The notes beneath the pieces are model-generated. The model was not told the origin of the DNA. It saw only the letters and a program-made list of their open reading frames with translations, and made no database searches. Of a stretch of 64,000 nucleotides of DNA, positions 1 through 8,324 are shown piece after piece (position 1 is the first letter of the stretch; every line of letters starts with the position of its first letter). The position numbers were made by a program, and so were the translations under genes. Source of the stretch: Rhodobacteraceae bacterium HLUCCO07. Lineage in GTDB: Bacteria; Pseudomonadota; Alphaproteobacteria; Rhodobacterales; Rhodobacteraceae. Location: contig LJSU01000010.1 in the NCBI GenBank assembly GCA_001314705.1, positions 1 to 64,000 of the forward strand, written 5' to 3'.

Positions 1-145
1 TGACCTTGCCGGTGGGCATGCGCGTTGTGTCCCCTCGCGTTCGCTGTCGTGTCGAGCGCAGTGCTCGAACCCCGAGGATACCGCCGCGAGATGGCCCCAG
101 GAAACGGGGTACGAGCCTTTCAGGCTGCGGCACTACCCTGGACGG

Positions 146-418
146 GTGCCAGAAGAATCCTTCGTGATGAGCAACCGCCTCGAGCGCGTGCTCGCCTACA
201 TGGTCGCAGGCGTCATCCTGCTGAGCCTCGCGAGCTTCGTCGCACTCATCGTCGGCACGGCGGCAGGTCTCGAACGGGGCGACTTCGCGGAGGGCATCTG
301 GCCGCTCGTGACGATGATGCCGCTCGTCGGCCTGCCGATCGGCTTCGTCCTCATCATCGTGCTGCTCGTCGTCAGTGCTGTGCGCCGGGGGCGAGCTGCC
401 AAGGATGCCGGCAACTAG
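146..418 (+). CDS. small two-helix membrane protein, actinobacterial type
   Basis: 90 residues with two hydrophobic segments (about residues 16-40 and 55-78) and a short basic tail (RRGRAAKD). The pattern, including PLVGLPIGFVLIIVLLV followed by Arg-rich residues, resembles small proteins of Microbacteriaceae often mislabelled as multidrug ABC transporter ATPase; it has no ATPase motifs. The GTG start at 146 lies 6 bases after TACCCT, a TANNNT-type -10 box, which suits a leaderless transcript typical of Actinobacteria. An internal ATG at 167 is an alternative start. Function unknown. The family memory is recognition only and was not searched. It looks foreign to the Roseobacter genes downstream. 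Confidence 0.55.
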   Translation: MPEESFVMSNRLERVLAYMVAGVILLSLASFVALIVGTAAGLERGDFAEGIWPLVTMMPLVGLPIGFVLIIVLLVVSAVRRGRAAKDAGN

Positions 419-587
419 CTCAGCCTCCCTCGCGCTCGCCGCGCGACTGCGCGACCTCGATGACGCGGAGGCCGCGGCGATCGAGCACTTCGGCCTGCGC
501 CGGGTGACCGCCGACGAGGTGGCCGAACTGGCCCAGCTCTTCACCGTGCTGCCCCCGCCCCCGCCGCCGCCGCCACCGGGCGCGTGA
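405..587 (+). CDS. hypothetical short ORF with poly-proline tail
   Basis: 60 codons starting at ATG 405, overlapping the end of the preceding gene by 14 bases and ending in nine consecutive prolines and GA. The N-terminal part (ASLALAARLRDLDD) resembles the opening of actinobacterial helicase-associated proteins, but the reading frame then ends early. One explanation is that the junction between foreign DNA and Roseobacter DNA lies inside this ORF, making it an artificial fusion. It has no recognisable domain and may not be a gene. Confidence 0.25.
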   Translation: MPATSSASLALAARLRDLDDAEAAAIEHFGLRRVTADEVAELAQLFTVLPPPPPPPPPGA

Positions 588-623
588 CGCGCGGCCCTGC
601 CACCGCCTGACCGTTCCCCTGCC

Positions 624-650
624 CTTCATCTTGCCCCAGATACTCCCGCC
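624..650. repeat. intergenic repeat, CTTCATCTTGCC...ATACTCC type
   Basis: The segment beginning CTTCATCTTGCCCCAGATAC is one of four related intergenic segments in this window (others near 12598, 39525 and 55072). Read on the other strand the shared core is GAGTAT(T)T followed by a GCAAGATGAAG or CCAAGAAAGAG tail. From memory, such segments are common between genes in Roseobacter genomes. Its presence shows that Roseobacter sequence has begun by position 624. Confidence 0.55.
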
Positions 651-666
651 GGAGGCATGAAATCCC

Positions 667-1800
667 GTGTCAAAGACCCCGCCCCCCGCACCGACGGCCG
701 ACCCGCCACCGCAAGAGCACCGCTTTCCATGTCCGCAATGCGGCTCCGATTACCGCTTCGATCCGGGCGCGGGCCGGCTCATCTGCGACCATTGCGGGCA
801 TGAAGAGCCGATCGCCGGGAGCGGCGCCGACCTGCACCCGATCAGGGAGCTTGATTTCAAGGCCGCGATCGACGCGCGCTTGCCCGAACAGGAGATCGAG
901 GAAACCCGCGTCACCCGCTGTACCGGCTGCGGCGCCGAGGTCGAGTTCGATCCCGATATCCACGCCCTCGAATGCCCGTTCTGCGCCACGCCCGTCGTCG
1001 CCGATACCGGCACGCACCGCCATATCAAGCCGCGCGGCGTTCTGCCCTTCGCGCTTGACGAACGCGCCGCGAAACAGGCGATGAACGACTGGCTGGGGCG
1101 GCTCTGGTTCGCCCCGAACGGTTTGCAGGACTACGCGCGCAAGGGACGCAGGATGCAGGGCATCTACGTGCCGTTCTGGACCTTCGACGCCCAGACCCGC
1201 TCGAGCTATACCGGCGAACGCGGCACGGTCTATTACGTCACCCGCACGGTCACGCGCAATGGCAAGCGGGTGCAGCAGCGGGTGCAGAAGATCCGCTGGC
1301 ACCGCGCCTCGGGCCGGGTGGCGCGGTTCTTCGACGATGTGCTGGTGCTGGCCTCTCGCAGCCTGCCCAAGCGGTTCACCGACGGGCTGGCGCCCTGGGA
1401 CCTGTCCGCGCTCGAACCCTATCAGCCCGAATTTCTCGCCGGGTTCCGCGCCGAGGCCTACCAGGTCGCGCTTGACGAAGGGTTCACCGAGGCCCGCCAC
1501 GACATGGACCGGGTGATCCAGCGCGACGTGCGGTTCGACATCGGCGGCGACCGCCAGCGCATCCACACGATCGACACGGAGGTGTCCGACGTGACGTTCA
1601 AGCATGTGCTGCTGCCGGTCTGGCTTGCGGCCTACAGGTATCGCGGGCAAAGCTACCGCTTCGTCGTCAACGGCCGCACCGGCCGGGTGCAGGGCGAACG
1701 GCCCTGGTCGGCGTGGAAAATCGCCTTCGCCGTCATCCTCGGCCTGGTCCTGGCCGGCGGGGCCGGCTATCTCATCGCACTCGAACAGGGGGCCCTATGA
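667..1800 (+). CDS. TFIIB-type zinc-ribbon membrane protein
   Basis: 377 residues. Two zinc ribbons lie at the N terminus: CPQC/CDHC (about residues 22-44) and CTGC/CPFC (about 81-103). A long soluble region with YVPFWTFDA follows, then one transmembrane helix near the C terminus (about 350-372). Similar proteins are annotated as primosomal protein N' (replication factor Y)-like or TFIIB-type zinc-ribbon proteins, but no helicase motifs are present, so those names should not be taken as function. The start is GTG at 667, supported by GGAGG at 651-655. Its stop overlaps the ATG of the nitroreductase gene (ATGA), so the two are probably cotranscribed. Confidence 0.75.
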   Translation: MSKTPPPAPTADPPPQEHRFPCPQCGSDYRFDPGAGRLICDHCGHEEPIAGSGADLHPIRELDFKAAIDARLPEQEIEETRVTRCTGCGAEVEFDPDIHALECPFCATPVVADTGTHRHIKPRGVLPFALDERAAKQAMNDWLGRLWFAPNGLQDYARKGRRMQGIYVPFWTFDAQTRSSYTGERGTVYYVTRTVTRNGKRVQQRVQKIRWHRASGRVARFFDDVLVLASRSLPKRFTDGLAPWDLSALEPYQPEFLAGFRAEAYQVALDEGFTEARHDMDRVIQRDVRFDIGGDRQRIHTIDTEVSDVTFKHVLLPVWLAAYRYRGQSYRFVVNGRTGRVQGERPWSAWKIAFAVILGLVLAGGAGYLIALEQGAL

Positions 1801-2471
1801 CCGCATTCGACACGCTGACCGATATCCTCGATTCCCGCTATTCCTGCCGCGCCTTCCGCCCCGACCCCGTCCCGCGCGAGACGGTGGAGCAGATCGTCAC
1901 CGCCGCGGGCCGCGTGCCGTCCTGGTGCAACGCCCAGCCGTGGCAGGCCATCGTCACCGCCCCGCCCGAAACCGACCGCTTCCGCGAGGCGCTTTTCGCC
2001 CATGCCTCCGCCAACAGCTCCAAGCCCGATCTCGACTGGCCCAAACAATATACCGGCCCCTACCAGGAGCGGCGGCGCACCTGCGGCTGGCAGTTGTACG
2101 AGGCGGTGGGAATCGAGAAAAGCGACCGTGCGGGCAGAACGGCGCAGATGATGGAGAATTTCCGCCTCTTCGGCGCGCCTCATGTGGCGATCCTGACCTC
2201 CGAGGCCGATCTGGGCACCTATGGCGTGATGGATTGCGGCGGCTTCATCACCGGGTTCTGCCTCGCCGCACAGGCGCTGGGCGTGGCGACGATCCCGCAG
2301 GCGGCCATCGCCGGACATGGCCGCTTCGTGCACGATTTCTTCGACATTCCCGACACCCGCCTGGTGATCGCCGCGATCTCGTTCGGATACGAAGACGCGG
2401 ACCACCCCGCCAACGCCTTCCGCACAACCCGCGCCCCGCTGGACGAGGTGCTGGACTGGCGCACGGGATAG
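1797..2471 (+). CDS. nitroreductase family protein
   Basis: 224 residues, FMN-dependent nitroreductase fold. The N terminus shows the family signature RYSCRAFRPDPVP with the FMN-phosphate-binding arginines, then WCNAQPWQAIV. The C-terminal part contains GVATIPQAAIAGH and SFGYEDADHPAN, matching the second FMN-binding region. Members reduce nitro compounds, quinones or similar electrophiles with NAD(P)H; the substrate cannot be read from sequence. The start ATG overlaps the upstream stop codon by 4 bases, implying translational coupling. Confidence 0.85.
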   Translation: MTAFDTLTDILDSRYSCRAFRPDPVPRETVEQIVTAAGRVPSWCNAQPWQAIVTAPPETDRFREALFAHASANSSKPDLDWPKQYTGPYQERRRTCGWQLYEAVGIEKSDRAGRTAQMMENFRLFGAPHVAILTSEADLGTYGVMDCGGFITGFCLAAQALGVATIPQAAIAGHGRFVHDFFDIPDTRLVIAAISFGYEDADHPANAFRTTRAPLDEVLDWRTG

Positions 2472-2624
2472 ACCTGCCAGGACCGGCCCCCGGTCCGCGG
2501 CAACAGACACCAACGTCACTTCCGGGGCGTGACGGGCGATCGAACGTTTCGCGGGTCTCTTGTTACATGCCTGTCACTTTCGGCTGGCAAGAGTGCACCC
2601 GCCCCTGGATCGAAGGATTGCAAG

Positions 2625-3443
2625 ATGGACGTGACATATTCCGCGCGCCTGCCCGAAACCGCGCAGGAGGTTCTGATCCCCGGCGGGATAGACACCCCGC
2701 ATGGGCGCTGTGTCGCCGTCGAGGCGCCGGGCCTGACCGAGATCCGTGAGGCGACCACCGGACAGCGCGCCTTTCGCATGGCACCCGTGGGAGACGACGT
2801 TGCAATCACCTTTCGCTTCGGACCGTCGACCAGCCCCTATCCCGACGCGATGTTCGCGCCGCGCGCATCGCAATTCACCCGCTTCGCCGAGGAACTGGTC
2901 GCCGAAATCGGTGCGGTCGGCAGCACCCTGACCGGGACCGACCGCGCCCGCGCCGTGGCCTGTCATGTCGCCGAGCGTTTCACCTACGGGCATCCGGAAA
3001 CCGCCTTCAACGACGGTCTGGACACGATCCCCGCGCTGGGATGCGGCGTCACCGAAGGCTCCTGCGTGGACATAAACACCTATTTCATCGCTGCCCTGCG
3101 CGCTGCCGGGATCGAGGCGGGCTATATCACCGGCTACTTTTTCCCGCAGGAGAATGGCGGCACCTGCAAGGATGGTCATTGCTGGGTCGTGACGCGGATC
3201 GGGGGCGCAACGCTCGAATGGGACATCGCGCACCACCTCAAGCTCGGGACACGAGACATCCGCCCGGGCCTCAATCCCAAGCCGGGACGGCGCTTCGCCT
3301 GTTTCCATTCGATGGGGCTGGATTTTCCCGATCTCGGTATCGGCGGGATCAAGGCGCTGATCGAACCGGTCGCGATCGCCAACGGGCGGGTCATCAGGTT
3401 CGACGCGCCCGAGATCCGGCTGCACGAGGTCGCAACCGCATAG
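2625..3443 (+). CDS. transglutaminase-like domain protein
   Basis: 272 residues. A full papain-like catalytic triad is visible: Cys in EGSCVDINTYF (about 146), His in KDGHCWV (about 184) and Asp in LEWDIAHH (about 199). The N-terminal ~100 residues form the beta-rich domain typical of bacterial transglutaminase-like proteins. No signal peptide is evident, so it is probably cytoplasmic. These proteins act as cysteine proteases or amidases, and their substrates are mostly unknown. ATG 2625 is chosen because homologous-looking sequence starts there and GAAGG lies just upstream; the frame stays open to 2529. It stands alone, about 150 bases after the nitroreductase gene. Confidence 0.75.
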   Translation: MDVTYSARLPETAQEVLIPGGIDTPHGRCVAVEAPGLTEIREATTGQRAFRMAPVGDDVAITFRFGPSTSPYPDAMFAPRASQFTRFAEELVAEIGAVGSTLTGTDRARAVACHVAERFTYGHPETAFNDGLDTIPALGCGVTEGSCVDINTYFIAALRAAGIEAGYITGYFFPQENGGTCKDGHCWVVTRIGGATLEWDIAHHLKLGTRDIRPGLNPKPGRRFACFHSMGLDFPDLGIGGIKALIEPVAIANGRVIRFDAPEIRLHEVATA

Positions 3444-3653
3444 CGCCGCACCCGGCACAACCGGCGAGCGCACGGATCGGCCCGAACGAGACCCTTGTGT
3501 GAAATCCCTGCCGCGCGGCCCCGGTGGCTGCGCTACGGTTGCGGCCGGGGGCGCGTCCCGTGGGGAAGCTGGACAAGGCCGGCATTTCGTTGCCGGCCCC
3601 ATTGCCCGGCATCGCAATCGCTCCCACACTGGTGACAGGAACCTTGCGACTGG

Positions 3654-4865
3654 GTGGCCGGGCAAACGCGGAGGATCGTCATCACCTATTTCCAGAGCCT
3701 CTCTGCCGCCGGTTTCGCGGCGACCGCGATCAGTTTCGGCCCCGGGCGCATCGGTTTCGGCCTTTTCGTGCCAGAGTTCAGATCGGCATTCTCGATGTCG
3801 ACCCCGGCCATCGGTCTTGTGTCCAGCCTCGGCTTTCTCGGCTTCCTTGTCGGGCTTGTAATCGCGCAGGCCATGCTCACGCGGCGGGGGCCGGCGACGC
3901 CGGTCCTGGCGGGCCTGCTTGCCGCCACGCTCGGCATGGGACTTGTCGCCCTCGCGTCCGACGTTTGCTTGCTGGCCATCGGCGTGTTCTTCTCGGCGTC
4001 GAGCGCCGGCTTCGCCTGGACACCGTTCAACGACGCAGTGCACCGCAAGATCCGCGAGGTGGACCGACCGGCGGCGCTTTCGGAGATCAGCACCGGCACC
4101 AGCGTCGGGGTCGCCATGGCGGGCCTCGCGGCACTTGCCATGGTGCTGAGTGGTTTGTCCTGGCGGGTTTGCTGGGCGTTCTTCGCGATTGCCGCCACCG
4201 CCGCGCTGATTGCCAACTGGGCCGCCCTGCGCGGGGTCGAGAAGAGCCCGGAAGCCAACCCGGAGCGGCGATGGCAGGATGTGTTGCAGATCGGGGCGCT
4301 GCCCCTGTTCTCCATTGCCTTCGTCTACGGCACGACTTCGGCAATCTACATCTCCTTTGCGGCCGACCACATGTTGGCCAGGGGCGGCGTTCCGGGCGTC
4401 CCCGCCGCGGCCGCTCCCGCCCTGATCTTCATGTTTTATGGCGTTTTCGGCCTGGCCGGGCTTTTCACCGATCGCGTGAAGGACGCGATCCGCCTGCTGT
4501 GGCTCTTGCGGCTCGTGATGCTGGCCGGGGCGCTGTCGGTCGCATTGGTCGCCGCCCTGCCCGGCAGCTGGACGGGGCTGGTCTTGTCGGCCGGGTTGCA
4601 GGGCCTGCACGTCATGATGACAAGCGCGATCCTCGCTTTCTGGTCAGAGCGCCTGTTCCCCTCGAAGCCGTCATTCAGTTTCACGGCGGCCCTTCTCGCC
4701 ACGGCGGTGGGCAGCGTCGCGGGACCGGCGCTCGCCGCCGTCGCTGCGGATGCGTTTGGGGCCGGGGCCATGTTCATTGCCACCGCAGCACTGCCGGCGG
4801 CAACGGCCCTCCTGCTGCGTGACCGCCATGCGCGGGAGCATCCCCTGAGGGTCGCGGCCTTCTGA
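3654..4865 (+). CDS. MFS transporter, YbfB/YjiJ-like
   Basis: 403 residues with about twelve hydrophobic segments and a central cytoplasmic loop near residues 195-210 (GVEKSPEANPERRWQD). The first helix contains SFGPGRIGFGLFVPEF, resembling the YbfB/YjiJ branch of the major facilitator superfamily. Substrate unknown. The start is GTG at 3654, and the 210 bases before it hold no other gene. It is convergent with the CBS-domain membrane protein, with 35 bases between the stops. Confidence 0.75.
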   Translation: MAGQTRRIVITYFQSLSAAGFAATAISFGPGRIGFGLFVPEFRSAFSMSTPAIGLVSSLGFLGFLVGLVIAQAMLTRRGPATPVLAGLLAATLGMGLVALASDVCLLAIGVFFSASSAGFAWTPFNDAVHRKIREVDRPAALSEISTGTSVGVAMAGLAALAMVLSGLSWRVCWAFFAIAATAALIANWAALRGVEKSPEANPERRWQDVLQIGALPLFSIAFVYGTTSAIYISFAADHMLARGGVPGVPAAAAPALIFMFYGVFGLAGLFTDRVKDAIRLLWLLRLVMLAGALSVALVAALPGSWTGLVLSAGLQGLHVMMTSAILAFWSERLFPSKPSFSFTAALLATAVGSVAGPALAAVAADAFGAGAMFIATAALPAATALLLRDRHAREHPLRVAAF

Positions 4866-4900
4866 CAATTCGGGTGTTCGGGCGCCCGCCCTGCGGGGGG

Positions 4901-5947
4901 TCAAACGCCTGACTTGCCACGCGCATCCTGCCGGCGGATGGCCCGTGATCTTGCGAGGCTTTGCAAATCCTCGACCGCGTCACTCTCATCGACAATTTCG
5001 GCACCGAGCAACGTTTCTATGACGTCTTCCATGGTCACAAGGCCGGCCGTTCCACCATATTCATCTACGACCAGTGCGATATGCGTCTCATTCTCCATGA
5101 GCAGATCGAACAACGTATCGAGGTCTGTTTTTTCCGGAATGTGTTGAATGTCGCGCATGAAGTCTGAAACGGTCTTGTCCTTGCCGCCCCGCAATCCGGC
5201 CAGAAAAAGGTCGCGCGTCAGCGCGAAGCCTTTGACGTCATCTATGTTCTCGCCGGTCACGATATAGCGGGAAACCGGGAACGTGTCCCTGGACCTCACG
5301 AAGGCATCGACTTTCTCGTCAGCGCCAACATGCTCGATGACCGTGCGCGGCGTCATGATTTCCTTGGCGGATATCTCCGAAAGGCGAAACAGGTTGGCCA
5401 TGACACGCGTTTCGTTTTCCTCGACAATCCCGAGACGCTGGCCCGCAGTTGTCAGCGCCATAATCTCGTCGCGCGACACTTCCGCGTGACGTTCACCACC
5501 CGTCAGCAGCCGTGTAATCGCCTGGCTCATCCATACCAAGGGCAGCTGAATGATTATCAGCCAGGGAATCACCCGTACCGCAAAGTGTGCCAGGCCGCGC
5601 CAATAAGTGGCGCCAAGCGTCTTGGGAATGATCTCGGACAGGACGAGAATGCCAAACGTCAATACGGCGGAAAAGATGCCCACGCCGGTATCATCGAACA
5701 CGACGGCAGCCTGCGCACCGGCTCCGGTGGCGCCGAGGGTATGTGCAATCGTGTTGAGCGAAAGGATGGCCGCGAGTGGGCGTTCGATATCGGCCCGCAA
5801 CGTCCTGAGTTTATTCGCGAAACGCGGCTGCTCTTCCTCGGCGGCTTCGACATAGGATGGCGTGATGGATAACAGGACTGCTTCGAGGATCGAGCAAAGA
5901 AACGACAACCCGATCGCCAGCAGCACAAAGATAATCAGCAATGTCAT
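4901..5947 (-). CDS. CNNM/HlyC-CorC-type membrane protein with CBS domains
   Basis: 348 residues. An N-terminal DUF21 (CNNM) membrane domain with about four helices (residues 1-150) includes LSEIIPKTLGATYW. A tandem CBS pair follows (about 185-330) with IMTPRTVIEHV and VVDEYGGTAGLVTMEDVIETLLG, the strongly conserved CorC/HlyC signature. The usual C-terminal transporter-associated (CorC_HlyC) domain is missing; the protein ends in a short charged tail. The family is linked to Mg2+/Co2+ efflux or homeostasis in the inner membrane. Transcribed alone on the minus strand, with 168 bases to the OmpA-type gene upstream. Confidence 0.85.
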   Translation of the reverse strand: MTLLIIFVLLAIGLSFLCSILEAVLLSITPSYVEAAEEEQPRFANKLRTLRADIERPLAAILSLNTIAHTLGATGAGAQAAVVFDDTGVGIFSAVLTFGILVLSEIIPKTLGATYWRGLAHFAVRVIPWLIIIQLPLVWMSQAITRLLTGGERHAEVSRDEIMALTTAGQRLGIVEENETRVMANLFRLSEISAKEIMTPRTVIEHVGADEKVDAFVRSRDTFPVSRYIVTGENIDDVKGFALTRDLFLAGLRGGKDKTVSDFMRDIQHIPEKTDLDTLFDLLMENETHIALVVDEYGGTAGLVTMEDVIETLLGAEIVDESDAVEDLQSLARSRAIRRQDARGKSGV

Positions 5948-6115
5948 CGCGGTGTCTTTCGTTTTCTAGATTGAACAGTCAACTAACTATAGCATGGTGC
6001 GCCCCATTCCAAGGTCCGACCCGGGCTGAGACCGGCCGCTCCATGTCATTTGTGAGCCAGCCAAACTGCATTTGATCAAGGAACCCTTGCACTGGGCGCG
6101 AAGGAGCCGGACGGC

Positions 6116-7030
6116 CTAATGCCCGATGATCTCGACCCGACGGTTCCTGGCGCGGCCCCTCTCCGTCGCGTTGCTGGCGACAGGCTCTGTCTCTCCTCGA
6201 CCCTCAGAGGTGATGGCCATACCTTCCAGATCGGGGTGGCGACCCAGGTATGTCTGAACCGAAGCCGCACGTTGACGTGAAAGCTCAAGATTGTAGGCGT
6301 TGCTCCCTTCGGAGTCGGTATGTCCGACGACACGGAACCGGTCGAGATCGGCTTCGGCAATATCCTCCGCGAGCGCATCCAGAGCCGCCCGCGCCTCCTC
6401 GCGCAGCTCGGTGCTGTCCACTGCAAACAGAACTTTGCCGTCCAGAACGAACCGCGTCGTGGAGCCGATCGCCGCGACCGCATCTATATCGCTGCCTGCG
6501 AACCGCGTGCCGCAATCGATCCCGTCATCGGTCAAGCGCACATAGCGGAAATTCCTATCCGCAGCGACGCGTCCGGAGATATCCACCTCGGCGCGGCCGC
6601 CGCTGATCTCGCCCAGCTCCTCCCAGGTCTTTCCGTCTTCCGAAATCGCAAGGCTCATCGCTTCGACATTGGGACCCACTTCGAACACGTACAGGTCAGG
6701 CCCTTCGACGTCGATCAAGGCATTGTCGGTGAACTGAAGGATGACCGACCCATCGCAACCAAGGGAGAGGAAGCTGCCATCGTCGACATCACCGGAAAAA
6801 TCAGGCGCATGAAGCGCGGCCTGTGGGTCGCCAGCAGTCTGCTCGATCTCACCAGTTCCCCGATGGTAATCAACGACCACATCGGCGAAGGATCGATCCC
6901 CCTGCGGCAACGTCACCTTGCCCCGCTTGCCGTCCTGATAGTCGCGGCTCTCGGTCGATTGGGCCGCAACCTGACCAGCGAAGGCGACAAGAGTCACCGT
7001 CAGGATTAGAGACAAGAAAGAAGAATGCAT
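6116..7030 (-). CDS. OmpA-family exported protein
   Basis: 304 residues. A signal peptide (FLSLILTVTLVAFAGQVAAQ) covers the first ~24. The middle domain (about 30-190) is a beta-rich discoidin-like region with DLYVFEVGP and DSDGIDCGTRFAG-like segments. The C-terminal ~110 residues are an OmpA peptidoglycan-binding domain (VVGHTDSEGSNAYNLELSRQRA and RGRARNRRVEI). It probably sits in the outer membrane or periplasm and anchors to peptidoglycan. ATG 7030 is chosen because GGGAGT precedes it and the signal peptide starts there; upstream in-frame sequence is not protein-like. Transcribed divergently from rplY. Confidence 0.85.
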   Translation of the reverse strand: MHSSFLSLILTVTLVAFAGQVAAQSTESRDYQDGKRGKVTLPQGDRSFADVVVDYHRGTGEIEQTAGDPQAALHAPDFSGDVDDGSFLSLGCDGSVILQFTDNALIDVEGPDLYVFEVGPNVEAMSLAISEDGKTWEELGEISGGRAEVDISGRVAADRNFRYVRLTDDGIDCGTRFAGSDIDAVAAIGSTTRFVLDGKVLFAVDSTELREEARAALDALAEDIAEADLDRFRVVGHTDSEGSNAYNLELSRQRAASVQTYLGRHPDLEGMAITSEGRGETEPVASNATERGRARNRRVEIIGH

Positions 7031-7305
7031 CAAAGTGACTCCCGCAATTCGGCAATTTGGCTGTGGAAAGCTCACCATCTTTCGAATGCCACGTAAACCC
7101 GGCAGGGAGGTTGAACGCAGACCGAGCCATGTTTCTTGGTAGACGGCAAGATGCGGCCCTTCCAGCACAAGGCGAGCTGGGGCCGAGCGGCTGCACGAAT
7201 GTCGAGAAAGGGCCGGAGACCGGCCGACCGCAACACTTGCGTGAACCGGCACCGTCCGCCTGCGCCTCGGCACCGTCATCCGACGCCTCCCCCCACCGCG
7301 CGCCC

Positions 7306-7412
7306 GGTTAACCTTCGGCCCTCGCCCCGACCCGCGCTCCCCGGCAGCCGGGCGGCAGCCGGATGGCAGCCGGATGTCACCCCCCTTTTTCACCCTCGAT
7401 TCGAGTGTTAAC
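7306..7412 (+). repeat. GTTAAC-bounded ~108-bp element, copy A
   Basis: Begins with GGTTAACC and ends with GTTAAC, 107 bases. The core is three tandem GGCAGCCGG-type units followed by TGTCACCCC. Two more copies of nearly the same length and layout lie at 16976-17083 and 33243-33350. The copies agree best in the GGCAGCCGG core, the RTCACCCC segment and the GTTAAC ends, and diverge between them. Role unknown. Confidence 0.65.
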
Positions 7413-7479
7413 GCAGGCCGGACCGCCGCCAGATCCCCCTTGCCAACCCATCCGATTCCGGCTATGCGCCACGCTTCAT

Positions 7480-7508
7480 GCGGGGCTACAGCCTTGGAGG
7501 AGCCCCGC
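7480..7508 (+). promoter_or_regulatory. leader hairpin upstream of rplY
   Basis: GCGGGGCT (7480-7487) pairs perfectly with AGCCCCGC (7501-7508) around a 13-base loop. It ends 19 bases before the rplY start and does not include the ribosome binding site (CAGGAG). It could be an RNA control element or a relic of transcript processing; there is no direct evidence for either. Confidence 0.35.
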
Positions 7509-7527
7509 CTCAAACAGGAGAACTCTC

Positions 7528-8184
7528 ATGGCTGGACAGATCCCAGATCTTCACGCCGAGGCACGGACGGGGACAGGCAAGGGCGCCGCTCGTCAGGCAC
7601 GCCGCGATGGCATGGTGCCCGGTATCGTCTACGGCGGCGACGTTGACCCGCTGCCCATCAACATTCCTTATAACGCGTTGATCAAGCGCCTGAAAAACGG
7701 CCGCTTTCTCTCGACCCTGTGGAACCTCAAGGTCGAGGGCCAGGACGATGTGCGCGTCATCTGCCGCAGCGTTCAGCGCGACGTGGTCAAGGATCTGCCC
7801 ACCCATATCGACCTCTTGCGCCTGCGCCGCACCAGTCGGATCAGCCTCTTCATTCATGTCAATTTCATCAATGAAGACAAGGCCCCGGGCCTCAAGAAGG
7901 GCGGCGTGCTGACCGTGGTGCGCCCCGAGGTCGAGCTGAACGTCGTCGCCGGCGACATCCCCGAACTGATCACCGTCGATCTCGAAGGGATGGATATCGG
8001 CGACATCGTCCACATCTCCGACGTCACCCTGCCCGAGGGCGCCAAGCCCACGGTCGAGCGTGATTTCGTGATCGCCAACATCTCGGCCCCGTCGAGCCTG
8101 CGCGCATCCGAGGATGAAGAAGCCGAGGAAGTGGCCGCCGACGAGGTGGCAACCGTCGCCGAATCCGAGGCGTCGGACGACTGA
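7528..8184 (+). CDS. rplY: 50S ribosomal protein L25/general stress protein Ctc
   Basis: 218 residues: the long CTC form with an N-terminal L25 5S-rRNA-binding domain (about 1-95; [23 protein letters not shown]) and a TL5-type C-terminal beta domain (about 100-190). The last ~25 residues are very acidic ([19 protein letters not shown]). It binds 5S rRNA in the large subunit. ATG 7528 is preceded by CAGGAG. A strong terminator follows at 8212, and pth lies 140 bases downstream, the usual rplY-pth pairing. Confidence 0.95.
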   Translation: MAGQIPDLHAEARTGTGKGAARQARRDGMVPGIVYGGDVDPLPINIPYNALIKRLKNGRFLSTLWNLKVEGQDDVRVICRSVQRDVVKDLPTHIDLLRLRRTSRISLFIHVNFINEDKAPGLKKGGVLTVVRPEVELNVVAGDIPELITVDLEGMDIGDIVHISDVTLPEGAKPTVERDFVIANISAPSSLRASEDEEAEEVAADEVATVAESEASDD

Positions 8185-8211
8185 TCCCCGGGTATCGGGA
8201 CGAACAGGAAG

Positions 8212-8240
8212 CGCGGCCCTCGGGGGCCGCGTTTTCTTTT
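8212..8240 (+). terminator. rho-independent terminator after rplY
   Basis: Perfect 8-bp GC stem CGCGGCCC/GGGCCGCG with a TCGG loop, followed by TTTTCTTTT. It lies 28 bases beyond the rplY stop, so pth probably has its own promoter. Confidence 0.9.
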
Positions 8241-8324
8241 GCGGCAATGGCTTGCGCCACGGCGATTGATTCCCGCACGCAACCGTCCTAGACCTTGGCG
8301 CGACCGCAAAAGGGGGCGCCACCC

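Larger units (their letters stand above)
7031..7527. other. intergenic region between the OmpA-type gene and rplY
   Basis: 497 bases without a convincing gene. Short ORFs on both strands have no protein-like character. The region holds the GTTAAC-bounded repeat (7306-7412) and a hairpin just before rplY, and presumably the divergent promoters for the two flanking genes. I could not assign a promoter with confidence. Confidence 0.6.

Noticed and set aside
2574-4610. 678-codon minus-strand open frame
   Set aside because: Antisense to the transglutaminase-like and MFS genes. Its composition (Arg/Gly/Asp/His) is typical of a shadow frame.
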